From the NCBI GenBank assembly GCA_002408065.1, contig DHQI01000070.1, forward strand, positions 6,273-29,004: a DNA stretch of 22,732 bases. The letters are read 5' to 3'. Both the position numbers and the translations under genes were made by a program. The notes beneath the pieces were generated by a model that saw nothing but the letters and a program-made list of their open reading frames with translations, was not told where the DNA came from and did no database searches. Source of the stretch: Bacteroidales bacterium UBA5342 (GTDB lineage: Bacteria; Bacteroidota; Bacteroidia; Bacteroidales; UBA5342). Positions 7,921 through 15,869 of this stretch are shown in pieces. Within the stretch, counting starts at the first letter, position 1. Each line of letters starts with the position of its first letter.

Positions 7921-9507
7921 ATGGAATTACTCAACACATCCTACTTCGCATTCCTCACCATTGTAGCGCTCGGCTTTATGCTGGGACGTATAAAAATCAG
8001 AGGTATTTCTCTAGACATCTCAGCCGTTATCTTTGTAGCCCTCATTTTTGGACATTACGGCTATATCATCCCCAAAGATTTTCAAACTCTGGGACTTGTT
8101 CTCTTCATCTTTACAATTGGCATTCAGGCTGGTCCGGGATTCTTTGAATCTTTCAAAACACAAGGAAAGAACCTTATCATAATGGCTGCTACCCTGATTA
8201 TTACTGCCGGGCTGTGCACTTATGGTGTTGTAGAACTCTTTCACTTAGAAATGAATGCCGGCATCGGCCTGCTCACTGGTGCCTTAACCAGCACCCCAGG
8301 TTTGGCTGCTGCCATCGAAGCTACCGGCTCACCTTTGGCATCTATTAGTTATGGTGTAGCCTATCCCTTCGGTGTTATCGGCGTTATCCTTTTTGTTAGC
8401 CTCTACCCGCGTTTTTTTAGAATTAACCTTAAAAAAGCCAGCGACGACTATACCACTAGCGAAAGGGCAGGTTTTGGGGAGATAATGACACAAAATTTCA
8501 TCATCAGTAATGAAGAAATCTATGGAAAATCCATTAAAAATTTAAGGGTCCGTTATATGACAGGAGCTGTAATATCGCGTGTCATGAAAGAAAAGGAGGC
8601 CTTTACTCCTATACCGGAAACAGTTTTGGAAGAAGGCGATATTATAAAAGCGGTCGGCAGCGAAGAAGCGCTCAAACGCGTACAAATGCTTTTAGGCCAC
8701 CGTACTGATCAAAAAATTCCTTTTGGCGATAAATACGACGTTCGCCGCGTATTAGTTACCAATAAAAGTGTGGTAAACAAAACACTAAAACAACTTAACA
8801 TATTAGAAAATTATGGTGCCACTATCACTAATATACGCCGTTCCGGGGTTGACATCACACCAGCACTATCAGACCGCATACAGTTTGGCGATAAAATAAC
8901 GATCACCTGCCGGGTAGATAATTTAAGTCAGATTGTAAATGCTTTTGGTAATGATAAACGGCGCCTGTCCAGTACCGACTTTCTACCTATATGCTTGGGT
9001 ATTATTATTGGGGCACTTTTAGGCAAGCTGACTTTCTCATTTGGCAACTTTGACTTTAGCCTGGGGCTCACAGGCGGTGTACTTTTTGCCGGTTTGATAT
9101 TGGGGCGCATAGGAAAAACAGGACAAGTATTATGGACCATGACCGGGCCGGCCAACAATCTCTTGCGCCAACTCGGACTACTTTTCTTCTTAGCAGCAGT
9201 AGGTACGAGTGCCGGATCTCAACTGGTAGAAACATATAACGAAAACGGACCTATTCTGTTTGTAGCAGGAGCAATCATAACCTTAGTTCCAATGATAACA
9301 GCTACGATAGTAGCTCGTTTTGCCTTCAAAATGAATGTACTCACTATGCTCGGTGCTCTTACCGGCAGTATGACCAGTACACCGGGACTTGCTGCTACAG
9401 ACTCACTAACCGACACCAATGCTCCATCCGTAGCTTACGCAACGGTTTACCCTATTGCTATGGTACTACTTATAGTTGTAGTGAAAATTTTAGCTCTGAT
9501 TGGATAA
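7921..9507 (+). CDS. AspT/YidE/YbjL-family transporter with two RCK_C domains
   Basis: A 528-residue inner-membrane carrier built as an internal duplication. Hydrophobic half 1 is residues 1-168, two hydrophilic TrkA-C/RCK_C domains follow at about 190-255 and 270-335, and hydrophobic half 2 is 352-528. Each half carries the family signature of the aspartate:alanine exchanger family: ALTSTPGLAAA at about 121-131 and SMTSTPGLAAT at about 483-493. The founding member AspT exchanges aspartate for alanine, while the E. coli relatives YidE and YbjL are largely uncharacterised, so the substrate (an amino or dicarboxylic acid) is inferred only at family level. The RCK_C domains suggest control by a small cytosolic ligand. 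An intrinsic terminator lies 130 bases downstream. Confidence 0.9.
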   Translation: MELLNTSYFAFLTIVALGFMLGRIKIRGISLDISAVIFVALIFGHYGYIIPKDFQTLGLVLFIFTIGIQAGPGFFESFKTQGKNLIIMAATLIITAGLCTYGVVELFHLEMNAGIGLLTGALTSTPGLAAAIEATGSPLASISYGVAYPFGVIGVILFVSLYPRFFRINLKKASDDYTTSERAGFGEIMTQNFIISNEEIYGKSIKNLRVRYMTGAVISRVMKEKEAFTPIPETVLEEGDIIKAVGSEEALKRVQMLLGHRTDQKIPFGDKYDVRRVLVTNKSVVNKTLKQLNILENYGATITNIRRSGVDITPALSDRIQFGDKITITCRVDNLSQIVNAFGNDKRRLSSTDFLPICLGIIIGALLGKLTFSFGNFDFSLGLTGGVLFAGLILGRIGKTGQVLWTMTGPANNLLRQLGLLFFLAAVGTSAGSQLVETYNENGPILFVAGAIITLVPMITATIVARFAFKMNVLTMLGALTGSMTSTPGLAATDSLTDTNAPSVAYATVYPIAMVLLIVVVKILALIG

Positions 9508-9635
9508 TACAGGATTAAGCTGCTTTTTGAGTGAAGTATTGCAAAATTATTCTTGCCGGATAAATTCTGCTTCATCCGTTTTCACACCTTCTACATATCT
9601 ACTCAGGATAAGCGTTTTCAGCTGAGTTATAAAAG

Positions 9636-9674
9636 AAAAAAGGCCTGAAGTAGAAAAACTCCAAGCCTTTTTTT
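9636..9674 (+). terminator. Intrinsic terminator after the transporter gene
   Basis: AAAAAAGGC (9636-9644) pairs with GCCTTTTTT (from 9665), with further pairing inside (CTGAAGT against ACTCCAA, two mismatches) and a small A-rich loop. A run of seven T closes it at 9674. The A run on the left makes it usable on the minus strand too, where it would shield the transporter from antisense transcription. Confidence 0.8.
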
Positions 9675-9749
9675 ATCATTTTATTTAGACCAATACAAGG
9701 GGCTAACAAGAATTCGATATCTCCCTATATATCTAAAATTTACATTAAA

Positions 9750-9848
9750 ATTAAAAAACACCCGCCGATTGCCAATGCTCGCTTGCATTTAGCTCCAACC
9801 AACCCGGCGGGTGAATTTTTTTCAACCAATATCATCCCGAAAGGATAA
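9750..9848 (-). ncRNA. Candidate small RNA, about 100 nt, minus strand
   Basis: On the minus strand, an exact -7 box TACTTTTG (plus-strand CAAAAGTA at 9854-9861) predicts a start near 9848. About 90 bases further is a GC-rich 9-bp stem, CACCCGCCG (9759-9767) with CGGCGGGTG (9805-9813). Its loop contains a second hairpin, AATGC (9774-9778) with GCATT (9785-9789). The stem is followed directly on the minus strand by six T (plus-strand A 9753-9758), as in an intrinsic terminator. A promoter and terminator about 100 bases apart, high GC in an AT-rich gap, and no good protein frame together suggest a free-standing RNA. Bacteroidota RNA families such as Bacteroidales-1 have this promoter-to-terminator layout, but I cannot confirm membership. 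Alternatively it is a second terminator of the plus strand, where a T run also follows. Confidence 0.4.
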
Positions 9849-9903
9849 CGCTGCAAAAGTACTCTTTCTAAGCACTTATGCTGAATCATATTGTACAAAT
9901 AAA

Positions 9904-9933
9904 TTGTCATATCGTAAAAAAATGATATTTTTG
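9904..9933 (+). promoter_or_regulatory. Predicted promoter of the AraC-type regulator
   Basis: TTG at 9904-9906 and TATTTTTG at 9926-9933 are separated by 19 bases, close to the ideal Bacteroidota -33/-7 arrangement. The expected start point (about 9939) is only a few bases before the ATG at 9942. ATATC (9909-9913) and GATAT (9924-9928) form a short inverted repeat in the spacer. Confidence 0.6.
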
Positions 9934-9941
9934 TTAACTCA

Positions 9942-11126
9942 ATGCTGCAAGACCTCCTAAAATATCTTCCTATGTTCATTTCCTTTTTTTGGGCAACTAC
10001 ACTGTTGTTACCCAAAGCAAAAGGGAAACACGCAAAGCATACTTTAGGCGTTTTTATGTTAACTACATTCCTGTTATACCTATCTCAGGTTGGATTTTTT
10101 TACTACAAACAAGGTTCATTTGTATATTTTGATGCTATCTATACATTTTGCACACTTTCGGTTTATCCTTTTTTGTATTTTTATATTCAATCACTTACGT
10201 TAGGTAAAACATTAAAAAATGTGAGCTATCAAATTTTGACACCGGCCATTATACTCTCCTTACTAACAGCATTGTTTTACAGTCTTATGGATAGTGGAGA
10301 GCAATCCACCTATGTCCATACCTATTTATTAGGGCGTGAAAAAATCACCTTAGCAACGATACTTATCAAAGCTCAAACTTACACCTATATTGCAGCCAGA
10401 GTAAGCTTTATTGGTTTGTTTCTTTTCACACTTATCAAAGGCCAGCACTTAATTAGAAAATTCAATAAGGAAGTAAGCAATACCTACTCCAATACAGATA
10501 AGAAAAAACTAAACTGGACCTACAATCTATTAATAGCTTTTGCAATAACATCTTCCTTTACTGTCATTTTAAACATCATAGGCCGTGTGATGGAACTCAA
10601 CATCAGTTCGCCTATAGTGCCTTTGCTCTTACAAACCTCCTTCAGCACACTTCTTTTCAGCATAGGATACTTAGGCTTTCAACAAGAATATGACAAACAA
10701 AATCTTGAAATAAATACGGCGTATATAAGCCCCCCCCTCTATACAGAAAAACCAAACTTAAATTACGCCTACAACAGAGACCTTCTCAAGAACATCAACC
10801 GCCTCTTTATCAACGAGAAGATCTTTCGCCAAAAAGAACTTAAAATAAACGACATAGCAGCCAAACTGCATACCAACCGCACCTACATATCTAACCTGGT
10901 CAATAGTGAATACAATTGCTCATTTAGCGATTATGTTAATCAACACCGTGTAAAAGAAGCCAAACAAACCATTTGCGAACATCCGGAAAAATCATTTGAT
11001 GAAATAGCCGGAATGGTAGGCTATGGTTCTCTTTCCACTTTTTTTCGTAGTTTCAAACTCTCTGAAGGTATCACCCCTAGCGCATTCAGAAAAAAGCATT
11101 GCAATAGCGAAACAACAGCTCATTAA
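9942..11126 (+). CDS. Membrane-anchored AraC-type transcriptional regulator
   Basis: A 394-residue protein. Residues 1 to about 260 form six or seven hydrophobic helices with short loops. Residues about 295-390 form an AraC/XylS double helix-turn-helix (LKINDIAAKLHTNRTYISNL, then SFDEIAGMVGYGSLSTFFRS and the family-typical GITPSAFRKKH end). Bacteroidota have many such regulators with a membrane sensor half in place of a cytosolic ligand domain; the signal is unknown. The ATG at 9942 would give an almost leaderless mRNA. An in-frame ATG at 9972 (MFISFF) is the alternative and would keep the first helix. It stands alone: a terminator and RNA candidate lie upstream, and galE downstream has its own promoter. 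Its targets cannot be deduced, though the adjacent divergent RNA candidate is an obvious one to test. Confidence 0.88.
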   Translation: MLQDLLKYLPMFISFFWATTLLLPKAKGKHAKHTLGVFMLTTFLLYLSQVGFFYYKQGSFVYFDAIYTFCTLSVYPFLYFYIQSLTLGKTLKNVSYQILTPAIILSLLTALFYSLMDSGEQSTYVHTYLLGREKITLATILIKAQTYTYIAARVSFIGLFLFTLIKGQHLIRKFNKEVSNTYSNTDKKKLNWTYNLLIAFAITSSFTVILNIIGRVMELNISSPIVPLLLQTSFSTLLFSIGYLGFQQEYDKQNLEINTAYISPPLYTEKPNLNYAYNRDLLKNINRLFINEKIFRQKELKINDIAAKLHTNRTYISNLVNSEYNCSFSDYVNQHRVKEAKQTICEHPEKSFDEIAGMVGYGSLSTFFRSFKLSEGITPSAFRKKHCNSETTAH

Positions 11127-11184
11127 AACACCTTATTAGCAAGCTCTTTTTTTATTGTTTTTTTTATTTTTAAAGTTTACAATC

Positions 11185-11215
11185 TTAGTGATTACACAAA
11201 AATCTATTAGCTTTG
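11185..11215 (+). promoter_or_regulatory. Predicted galE promoter
   Basis: TTAG at 11185-11188 and TAGCTTTG at 11208-11215 are separated by 19 bases, matching the Bacteroidota -33/-7 layout with one mismatch in the -33 box. Transcription would begin near 11221, giving a leader of about 32 A-rich bases before the ATG at 11253. Confidence 0.6.
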
Positions 11216-11252
11216 CACATCCCAAAAACAAAAAATATAAAACTTAAAATTA

Positions 11253-12281
11253 ATGTCAAAAGGAAAAATCTTAGTAACAGGCGGAACCGGCTATATTGGT
11301 TCACATACCGTAGTTGAATTGCAACAAAGTGGCTTTGATGTGGTCATTATCGACGACCTATCAAACTCTTCTATAGAAGTTGTGGATAACATTGAAAAGA
11401 TTACAGGCATCAAACCCGAGTTTGAAGAATTCAATCTGCAGGATTATGCTAAATGTGAAACGTTCTTTGAAAAATACACCGACATCAAAGCTATTATACA
11501 CTTTGCGGCATCTAAAGCCGTAGGAGAATCGGTTCAAGAACCACTGAAATATTACCGCAACAACCTGACATCACTGATGAATCTGGTAGAATGTCAACGT
11601 AAATACGGTGTACAAAACATTGTATTCTCATCATCTTGTACTGTTTACGGCCAACCGGAGATATTACCTGTAACAGAAGAAACGCCACGCAAAGAAGCAG
11701 AAAGCCCATATGGTAATACCAAATCAGTTTGTGAAGACATACTGCGCGACTCTACTTCAGCTTATAAAAACATCAATGCCATTGCTTTACGTTACTTCAA
11801 CCCCATAGGAGCTCACGAAAGTGCTTTGATAGGTGAAAATCCAAGTGGTGTTCCTAACAACTTGGTACCATTTATCACACAAACAGCTGCCGGCATCCGT
11901 GAACAGTTGAGCGTCTTTGGTGACGACTACGACACACGCGATGGTTCTTGTATCCGTGACTTTATCAATGTCGTTGATTTGGCTAAAGCCCACGTCGTAG
12001 CCATCGACCGTTTACTATCTGGTAAAAACAAAGCGAACTACGAATATTTTAACATAGGAACCGGAGACGGTGCTACTGTGCTTGAACTGATTAACTCATT
12101 CATGAGCGCTACCGGCGTAGATCTTAATTACAAAATAGTCGGCCGTCGCGATGGTGACATTGAAAAAATATATGCCGACACCACTCTAGCCAATGAAGAA
12201 TTAGGCTGGAAAGCTGAAAAGACAATGGAAGAAACCTTGGCCTCTGCCTGGAACTGGGAAAAGCATTACCGAGGTCTATAA
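11253..12281 (+). CDS. galE: UDP-glucose 4-epimerase
   Basis: This cytosolic NAD-dependent enzyme interconverts UDP-glucose and UDP-galactose for galactose use and glycan synthesis. The 342-residue protein is a short-chain dehydrogenase of the extended type. The NAD loop GGTGYIG is at residues 10-16, the catalytic SSSCTVYG region at 126-133, and the active-site Tyr and Lys are Y153 and K157 in YGNTK. GalE-specific stretches include FAASKAVGESVQEPLKYY and RYFNPIGAHESALIGENP. The length equals the usual 335-345. The start is supported by an A-rich leader and the promoter upstream. rfbB follows after 61 bases holding a strong hairpin. UDP-N-acetyl sugars could also be substrates; sequence alone does not decide this. 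Confidence 0.95.
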   Translation: MSKGKILVTGGTGYIGSHTVVELQQSGFDVVIIDDLSNSSIEVVDNIEKITGIKPEFEEFNLQDYAKCETFFEKYTDIKAIIHFAASKAVGESVQEPLKYYRNNLTSLMNLVECQRKYGVQNIVFSSSCTVYGQPEILPVTEETPRKEAESPYGNTKSVCEDILRDSTSAYKNINAIALRYFNPIGAHESALIGENPSGVPNNLVPFITQTAAGIREQLSVFGDDYDTRDGSCIRDFINVVDLAKAHVVAIDRLLSGKNKANYEYFNIGTGDGATVLELINSFMSATGVDLNYKIVGRRDGDIEKIYADTTLANEELGWKAEKTMEETLASAWNWEKHYRGL

Positions 12282-12288
12282 TCATTCC

Positions 12289-12326
12289 CTTAACTCTGAG
12301 AGGGATTGCCCCCTTTCAGGGTTAAG
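12289..12326 (+). other. 16-bp hairpin between galE and rfbB
   Basis: Bases 12289-12304 and 12311-12326 pair over 16 positions (14 Watson-Crick, two G.T wobbles) around the loop ATTGCC. The rfbB ATG lies 16 bases after the stem. There is no T run directly after it, so it is not a classic terminator; mRNA processing, 3'-end protection of galE or partial attenuation of rfbB are possible. Confidence 0.75.
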
Positions 12327-12342
12327 CACAAAACCATATTTT

Positions 12343-13392
12343 ATGAAAAAGCTATTGATTACCGGAGGAGCCGGGTTTATTGGTTCGCACGTCGTGCGAT
12401 TGTTTGTTCAAAAGTATTCACAATACCACATCTACAATCTGGATGCCTTAACCTATGCAGGCAATCTGGAAAACATTGCTGACGTTGCCGATGAAGAAAA
12501 TTACACTTTTGTAAAAGGCGATATTACCGATGCCCCTTTTATCAATGCCCTTTTCAAGGAACACAATTTTGACGGTGTCATTCACTTGGCAGCAGAGTCA
12601 CACGTAGACCGTTCTATTACTAACCCGCTGGAGTTTATCAATACTAACATCATAGGAACAGTAAACTTATTGAATGCAGCCAAAGAAGCTTGGAAAAACG
12701 AATTGAACGACAAACGTTTTTACCACATCTCAACCGACGAAGTTTATGGGTCGTTGGGTAGCGAGGGGCTTTTTACAGAAGAAACCTCCTACGATCCCAA
12801 AAGCCCTTATTCAGCTTCTAAGGCTTCATCTGATCATCTGGTACGTGCTTATGGCAACACCTATGGTATGCAAGTTATTATTTCTAATTGCTCAAACAAC
12901 TATGGCCCCAATCAGTTTCCAGAAAAACTACTACCATTAGCTATTAATAATATCAAAAACAATAACCCTATTCCTATTTATGGAAAAGGAGACAACATAC
13001 GCGACTGGCTATATGTATTAGATCATGCCCGTGCTATCGATGTTATTTTCCATAACGGAGCTACTGGTCAAACTTACAACATTGGTGGCATCAACGAATG
13101 GACCAATATAGACCTGATTCGCACCCTTTGCAAAATTATGGACCGTAAATTAGAACGCACCATTGGCACCTCCGAACAACTCATCACCTTTGTTAACGAC
13201 CGTGCCGGGCACGATAAACGCTATGCTATTGATTCTAGCAAGCTAAGCCGCGAGTTGGGTTGGGAACCATCTCTTCAGTTTGAAGAAGGTATGGAAAAGA
13301 CAGTGGATTGGTATCTGGAAAACGAAACATGGCTTAACAATATCGTTTCAGGTGACTATGCCAAATATTACGAAGAGCGCTACGGAAGATAG
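12343..13392 (+). CDS. rfbB: dTDP-glucose 4,6-dehydratase
   Basis: It converts dTDP-glucose to dTDP-4-keto-6-deoxyglucose, the second step toward dTDP-rhamnose and related deoxysugars of surface polysaccharide. The 349-residue extended short-chain dehydrogenase has the NAD loop GGAGFIG at 8-14, the dehydratase signature STDEVYG at 130-136 (with the catalytic Asp132 and Glu133), and YSASK at 156-160 (catalytic Tyr and Lys). It also has HLAAESHVDRSI and SNNYGPNQFPEKLLP, both typical of RfbB. The usual partners rfbA, rfbC and rfbD are not in the window, which is unusual for an rfb locus but common for scattered Bacteroidota copies. It probably shares the galE transcript: no TAnnTTTG box was seen between them. 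A terminator follows. Confidence 0.95.
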   Translation: MKKLLITGGAGFIGSHVVRLFVQKYSQYHIYNLDALTYAGNLENIADVADEENYTFVKGDITDAPFINALFKEHNFDGVIHLAAESHVDRSITNPLEFINTNIIGTVNLLNAAKEAWKNELNDKRFYHISTDEVYGSLGSEGLFTEETSYDPKSPYSASKASSDHLVRAYGNTYGMQVIISNCSNNYGPNQFPEKLLPLAINNIKNNNPIPIYGKGDNIRDWLYVLDHARAIDVIFHNGATGQTYNIGGINEWTNIDLIRTLCKIMDRKLERTIGTSEQLITFVNDRAGHDKRYAIDSSKLSRELGWEPSLQFEEGMEKTVDWYLENETWLNNIVSGDYAKYYEERYGR

Positions 13393-13423
13393 ATATTTTC
13401 AAAGACTTATAGACAGCAGACTA

Positions 13424-13464
13424 AAAGACATCAGACCAGGGAAACCCTCATTTCTGATGTCTTT
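13424..13464 (+). terminator. Hairpin after rfbB, likely terminator
   Basis: AAAGACATCAGA (13424-13435) and TCTGATGTCTTT (13453-13464) are perfect 12-base complements. The loop contains AGGG and CCCT, which can pair further. T-rich sequence (CGTCTTTATGTCTTATTTCT) follows. It lies 32 bases after the rfbB stop and before the cysD promoter. Confidence 0.65.
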
Positions 13465-13541
13465 CGTCTTTATGTCTTATTTCTAATTATCTTCTCTTAA
13501 CAAACGACCAACAATCCTAAGGTTTTCAGGGCTATTTTTAT

Positions 13542-13549
13542 TAGTTTTG
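13542..13549 (+). promoter_or_regulatory. Predicted cysD -7 box
   Basis: TAGTTTTG matches TAnnTTTG exactly, 28 bases before the cysD ATG at 13578. A GGTTTTC at 13521 could act as a weak -33 element, but its spacing is short. No convincing regulator site (for example for sulfur control) was recognised. Confidence 0.5.
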
Positions 13550-13577
13550 CAGCCTATTTTTACACAAAAAATATTAT

Positions 13578-14483
13578 ATGGAAGGATATAAACTTAACCA
13601 CTTAGCCGAGCTCGAAGCAGAATCGATTTTTGTGATGCGCGAAGTGGCCGCTCAGTTTGAGAATCCCTGTCTGCTCTTCTCCGGAGGAAAAGACTCAATC
13701 GTAATGGCTCACTTGGCCAAAAAAGCCTTTGCACCGGCACGTATACCGTTCCCTTTTCTACACATTGATACGGGACACAACTTTGATGAAACCATAGCAT
13801 TCCGCGATGAATTGATTGCTGAATTAGGCGTTACACTAGACGTTGGTTCGGTACAAAAATCTATCGACGAAGGTAAAGTACAAGAAGAAAAGGGGTACAA
13901 TGCCAGTCGCAACAAACTACAGACCAACACCCTGCTGGAAGCTATAGAAAATGGTAAATATGATGCCGCTTTAGGGGGAGGACGCCGCGACGAAGAAAAA
14001 GCCCGCGCTAAAGAGCGTTTCTTTTCACACCGTGATGAATTTGGCCAATGGGATCCTAAAAACCAACGTCCTGAGCTGTGGAACATCTTCAACGGTAAAA
14101 AGCATATGGGAGAACACTTCCGCGTATTCCCTATCTCTAACTGGACCGAAATGGATGTGTGGCAATACATCTATCAGGAAAATATCAAATTACCATCATT
14201 GTACTACACTCACGAGCGCGAAGTATTTGAACGCGACGGTGTATGGCTGGCCAAAATGGACTTCATGAACCTTAAACCCAGTGAAGAGGTCATTACTAAA
14301 CGTGTTCGTTGTCGTACTATTGGCGATGTGACTTGTACCGGTTTGACACTATCTGAAGCTAACTCACTAGAGGACATTATTCAGGAAATTGCTGCAACAC
14401 GTGTAACAGAACGTGGTGGACGCGCAGATGACAAGCGCTCTGAAGCAGCTATGGAAGACCGTAAGAAAGAGGGATATTTCTAG
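13578..14483 (+). CDS. cysD: Sulfate adenylyltransferase subunit 2 (CysD)
   Basis: The catalytic subunit of the CysDN ATP sulfurylase makes adenosine 5'-phosphosulfate from sulfate and ATP in the cytosol. This 301-residue PP-loop protein has the adenylation motif SGGKDS at residues 35-40, then FPFLHIDTGHNFDETIAFRD, the GGGRRDEEKARAKER motif, and the C-terminal RTIGDVTCTG and ERGGRADDKRSEAAMEDRKK stretches characteristic of CysD rather than CysH. Its length matches the family (about 300). It has its own -7 box. cysN follows after 98 bases. No cysC, cysH or sulfite reductase gene is present in the window, so the fate of APS (assimilation or sulfation of glycans) is not shown here. Confidence 0.96.
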   Translation: MEGYKLNHLAELEAESIFVMREVAAQFENPCLLFSGGKDSIVMAHLAKKAFAPARIPFPFLHIDTGHNFDETIAFRDELIAELGVTLDVGSVQKSIDEGKVQEEKGYNASRNKLQTNTLLEAIENGKYDAALGGGRRDEEKARAKERFFSHRDEFGQWDPKNQRPELWNIFNGKKHMGEHFRVFPISNWTEMDVWQYIYQENIKLPSLYYTHEREVFERDGVWLAKMDFMNLKPSEEVITKRVRCRTIGDVTCTGLTLSEANSLEDIIQEIAATRVTERGGRADDKRSEAAMEDRKKEGYF

Positions 14484-14489
14484 AAAATA

Positions 14490-14525
14490 AGTTAAAAAGT
14501 TCGGAGTTCAAAGTTCAGAGTTGGT
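14490..14525. repeat. Heptamer tandem tract between cysD and cysN
   Basis: Four units in strict 7-base period occupy 14498-14525 (AGTTCGG, AGTTCAA, AGTTCAG, AGTTGGT), preceded by an 8-base relative AGTTAAAA at 14490. The tract lies in the 98-base spacer of the cysDN pair, in the intercistronic mRNA. Confidence 0.7.
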
Positions 14526-14581
14526 TTAACTAACTTCAAACACTCAAAACACTTTATGAACTCTAACATATTCAAAATAAT

Positions 14582-15853
14582 ATGGGAAAAGAAAAAGGAT
14601 ATTTAGATATGCAGTTGATGCGCTTTACCACAGCCGGAAGTGTGGATGATGGCAAAAGTACATTGATTGGTCGTTTACTCTATGATAGTAAAGCGATTTT
14701 CGAAGATCAAATGGAGGCTATCGAAACTGCAAGTAAACGCAAAGGCGAAGAAGACGTTAACCTGGCTTTATTGACTGATGGTTTGCGTGCCGAGCGTGAG
14801 CAAGGCATCACCATCGATGTAGCTTACCGCTACTTTGCCACCCCCAAACGAAAATTCATCATTGCCGATACTCCGGGACACGTTCAGTACACCCGCAATA
14901 TGGTGACAGGTGCTTCCACAGCTAATGCTGCTGTGATTTTGATCGATGCGCGTAATGGAGTAATAGAACAAACACGTCGCCACTCCTACATCGCCAACCT
15001 GCTACAAATTCCACACATTGTGGTTTGTGTTAACAAAATGGACTTGGTAGATTTTAGCGAAGAACGCTACAACACCATAGTTGCCGATTATAAAACTAAC
15101 ATCAGCGATAAGATCGGTATTAAGGATGCACGTTTTGTACCTATCTCTGCTAAGATGGGTGATAATGTGGTAGAAAAATCAGAAAAAACACCTTGGTACA
15201 ATGGCCCTACCTTTCTTGACCTGATGGAAACGATAGAGATTAAGAATGATGTGGACTTTGAAAATAAGCGCTTCCCTGTACAATACGTGATCCGCCCTAT
15301 GCGCGATGAATTTCACGACTACAGAGGCTATGCCGGTCGTGTAGCTGGTGGCGTATTCGAAAACGGTGACAAAGTAAAGATCTTACCTTCAGGCTTGGAA
15401 ACGACGATTAAAAGCATTGACAGCTACAACAAAAAGCTCGAGAAAGCATTTCCACCGGAATCCGTTACTTTGACTTTGGATCAGGAAATCGACATCAGTA
15501 GAGGTGATATGATTGTAGGAGCTGAAAACCCTCCACGTCAGGAGCAAGAAGTACAAATGATGGTATGCTGGTTCAACGAGCGTAACTTAGTACCTCGCGG
15601 CAAATACGCTCTTAAACATACCTCTAACGACAGCCGTTGTATCATCACAGAAGTGGTTAACAAAGTTGACGTTAACACCTTAGAAAAAATCACTGATGAC
15701 CTGACTGTAGGCCTTAACGATATTGCTCATATCAAGGTTAAATCAGCAAAACCTCTTTTCGTAGATTCTTATGAAAAAAATCGTCAGACGGGGAGCGTTA
15801 TCCTTATCGACGAAGGCACTAACGAAACGGTGGCTGCGGGGATGATTATTTAG
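14582..15853 (+). CDS. cysN: Sulfate adenylyltransferase subunit 1, GTPase (CysN)
   Basis: This regulatory GTPase subunit couples GTP hydrolysis to APS formation by CysD. The 423-residue EF-Tu-like protein has G1 GSVDDGKST at 19-27, the switch region REQGITIDV at 72-80, G3 DTPGH at 96-100, G4 NKMD at 151-154 and G5 SAKMGDN. Beta-barrel domains II and III follow from about residue 225 (FPVQYVIRPMRDEFHDYRGYAGRV). There is no C-terminal APS kinase domain, so it is CysN alone and not a CysNC fusion. The length is shorter than E. coli CysN (475) but full for Bacteroidota. The spacer from cysD is 98 bases with no clear promoter, so co-transcription is likely. A bidirectional terminator lies downstream. 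Confidence 0.96.
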   Translation: MGKEKGYLDMQLMRFTTAGSVDDGKSTLIGRLLYDSKAIFEDQMEAIETASKRKGEEDVNLALLTDGLRAEREQGITIDVAYRYFATPKRKFIIADTPGHVQYTRNMVTGASTANAAVILIDARNGVIEQTRRHSYIANLLQIPHIVVCVNKMDLVDFSEERYNTIVADYKTNISDKIGIKDARFVPISAKMGDNVVEKSEKTPWYNGPTFLDLMETIEIKNDVDFENKRFPVQYVIRPMRDEFHDYRGYAGRVAGGVFENGDKVKILPSGLETTIKSIDSYNKKLEKAFPPESVTLTLDQEIDISRGDMIVGAENPPRQEQEVQMMVCWFNERNLVPRGKYALKHTSNDSRCIITEVVNKVDVNTLEKITDDLTVGLNDIAHIKVKSAKPLFVDSYEKNRQTGSVILIDEGTNETVAAGMII

Positions 15854-15869
15854 ATCTATGAAAAATGAT

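Noticed and set aside
9542..9549. TAATTTTG -7 box on the minus strand after the transporter gene
   Set aside because: It would read antisense into the transporter with no structure or frame behind it; such 6-base-informative boxes occur by chance in AT-rich DNA.
9753..9820. Integron attC-like site in the GC-rich hairpin
   Set aside because: The R' and R'' core sites (GTTRRRY and RYYYAAC) are not present in the right places and no cassette or integrase is nearby.
9740..10015. 91-codon open frame on the minus strand across the 9750-9860 element
   Set aside because: It starts inside the AraC gene, spans the promoter region and the hairpin, and lacks domain character; an RNA reading fits the hairpins and promoter better.
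13709..14170. 153-codon open frame on the minus strand within cysD
   Set aside because: CysD is unmistakable on the other strand, and the antisense product is Ser/Arg/Pro-rich with no recognisable motif.
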